This document shows, piece after piece, positions 63,597-64,000 of a stretch of DNA of 64,000 nt; position 1 is the first letter of the stretch, and each line of letters begins with the position of its first letter. The notes below the pieces were generated by a model, which worked only from the letters and a program-made list of their open reading frames with translations, was not told where the DNA came from and made no database searches. Source of the DNA: Lamellibrachia columna (Eukaryota; Annelida; Polychaeta; Sabellida; Siboglinidae); the NCBI GenBank assembly GCA_963662155.1, contig OY759274.1, forward strand, positions 23,785,122 to 23,849,121, written 5' to 3'. The position numbers and the translations under genes are program-made.

Positions 63597-64000
63597 TAGA
63601 AGTAGCAATGGCAAACGAAAAGGCGTACGAGGACTGGAACAAGAAGTTGGAATCGGGAGAGGGTACCAAAGTCATCTCTACAAGCTAGCTAAAACGACAC
63701 TTGGCATAAGAGACAACATCTATATATTGGATACCAACAAGCAAATAGTCACAGACTTGCATGAGATCAGTGAGACATGGAGAAGATACTTCCACCAGCT
63801 GTTAAATGTAGAGAACCAAAGGGAGCCCACAGGACCAACACCAACAGTGGAGGGCCCAGTTCCAGAAATTACCATCAAAGAAATCCACAAACAGCTGCGG
63901 AAGATGAAGAACAACAAGTCATGCGGACCAGATGAAATCCCAACGGAGACCTTGAGGATTGTAGACAAGCTCTCTTCGGACACGTTATGTCAAACCATGA
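63597..64000 (+). mobile_element. LINE reverse transcriptase fragment, continues past the window
   Basis: The + strand reads MANEKAYEDWNKKLESGEGT, then after a one-base frameshift near 63690 YKLAKTTLGIRDNIYILDTN, SETWRRYFHQLLNVEN and KMKNNKSCGPDEIPTETL, the N-terminal RT region of an endonuclease-type LINE (KxGKxxGPDxIPxE motif). Confidence 0.8.

Overview
The window is eukaryotic nuclear DNA from an invertebrate animal: split genes with GT-AG introns, AT-rich non-coding sequence, several non-LTR retrotransposon and hAT families, and many minisatellites. The repeat style and single-copy gene content suggest a lophotrochozoan, perhaps a bivalve mollusc; that placement is inference only.

Layout. 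(1) Positions 656-3190, + strand: the last four coding exons of a ZNF330/NOA36-type nucleolar zinc-finger gene, with a probable 3' UTR to about 4260. (2) 4260-7380: intergenic, with a tRNA-derived SINE fused to a LINE 3' end and a cluster of palindromic ATGCAAAT-type motifs. (3) 7500-47180, + strand: a complete GRAF-family RhoGAP gene (BAR-PH-RhoGAP-SH3; ARHGAP26/10/42 type). I could place 26 constitutive exons that join in phase to an 816-residue protein, plus a likely optional 45-nt exon. (4) 47181-55251: GRAF 3' UTR and intergenic DNA rich in minisatellites. (5) 55252-63112, - strand: the last four exons of a secreted or membrane protein with LDL-receptor class B (YWTD-like) repeats and an unrecognised cysteine-rich C-terminus. 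Its introns hold two decayed LINEs. (6) 63597-64000: the start of another LINE on the + strand, cut by the window edge.

Most unusual signal. About 8 kb of the window is minisatellite (18 arrays, units 12-84 bp). In the GRAF gene, five of these arrays were built from or lie directly on exon-intron boundaries: the exon 7 donor (26-bp array starting at the donor), the exon 11 acceptor (84 bp x2, inside the PH-domain exon), the exon 12 acceptor (66 bp x3), the exon 16 donor (about 52 bp x10) and the acceptor of optional exon 24 (34 bp x15). The result is rows of tandem splice sites of which usually only one keeps the reading frame. The same birth of an array inside a unique sequence is seen in a LINE ORF (61180-62363). 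Nested transposons (hAT in a MITE, retroposon in another MITE) give a relative order of insertions.
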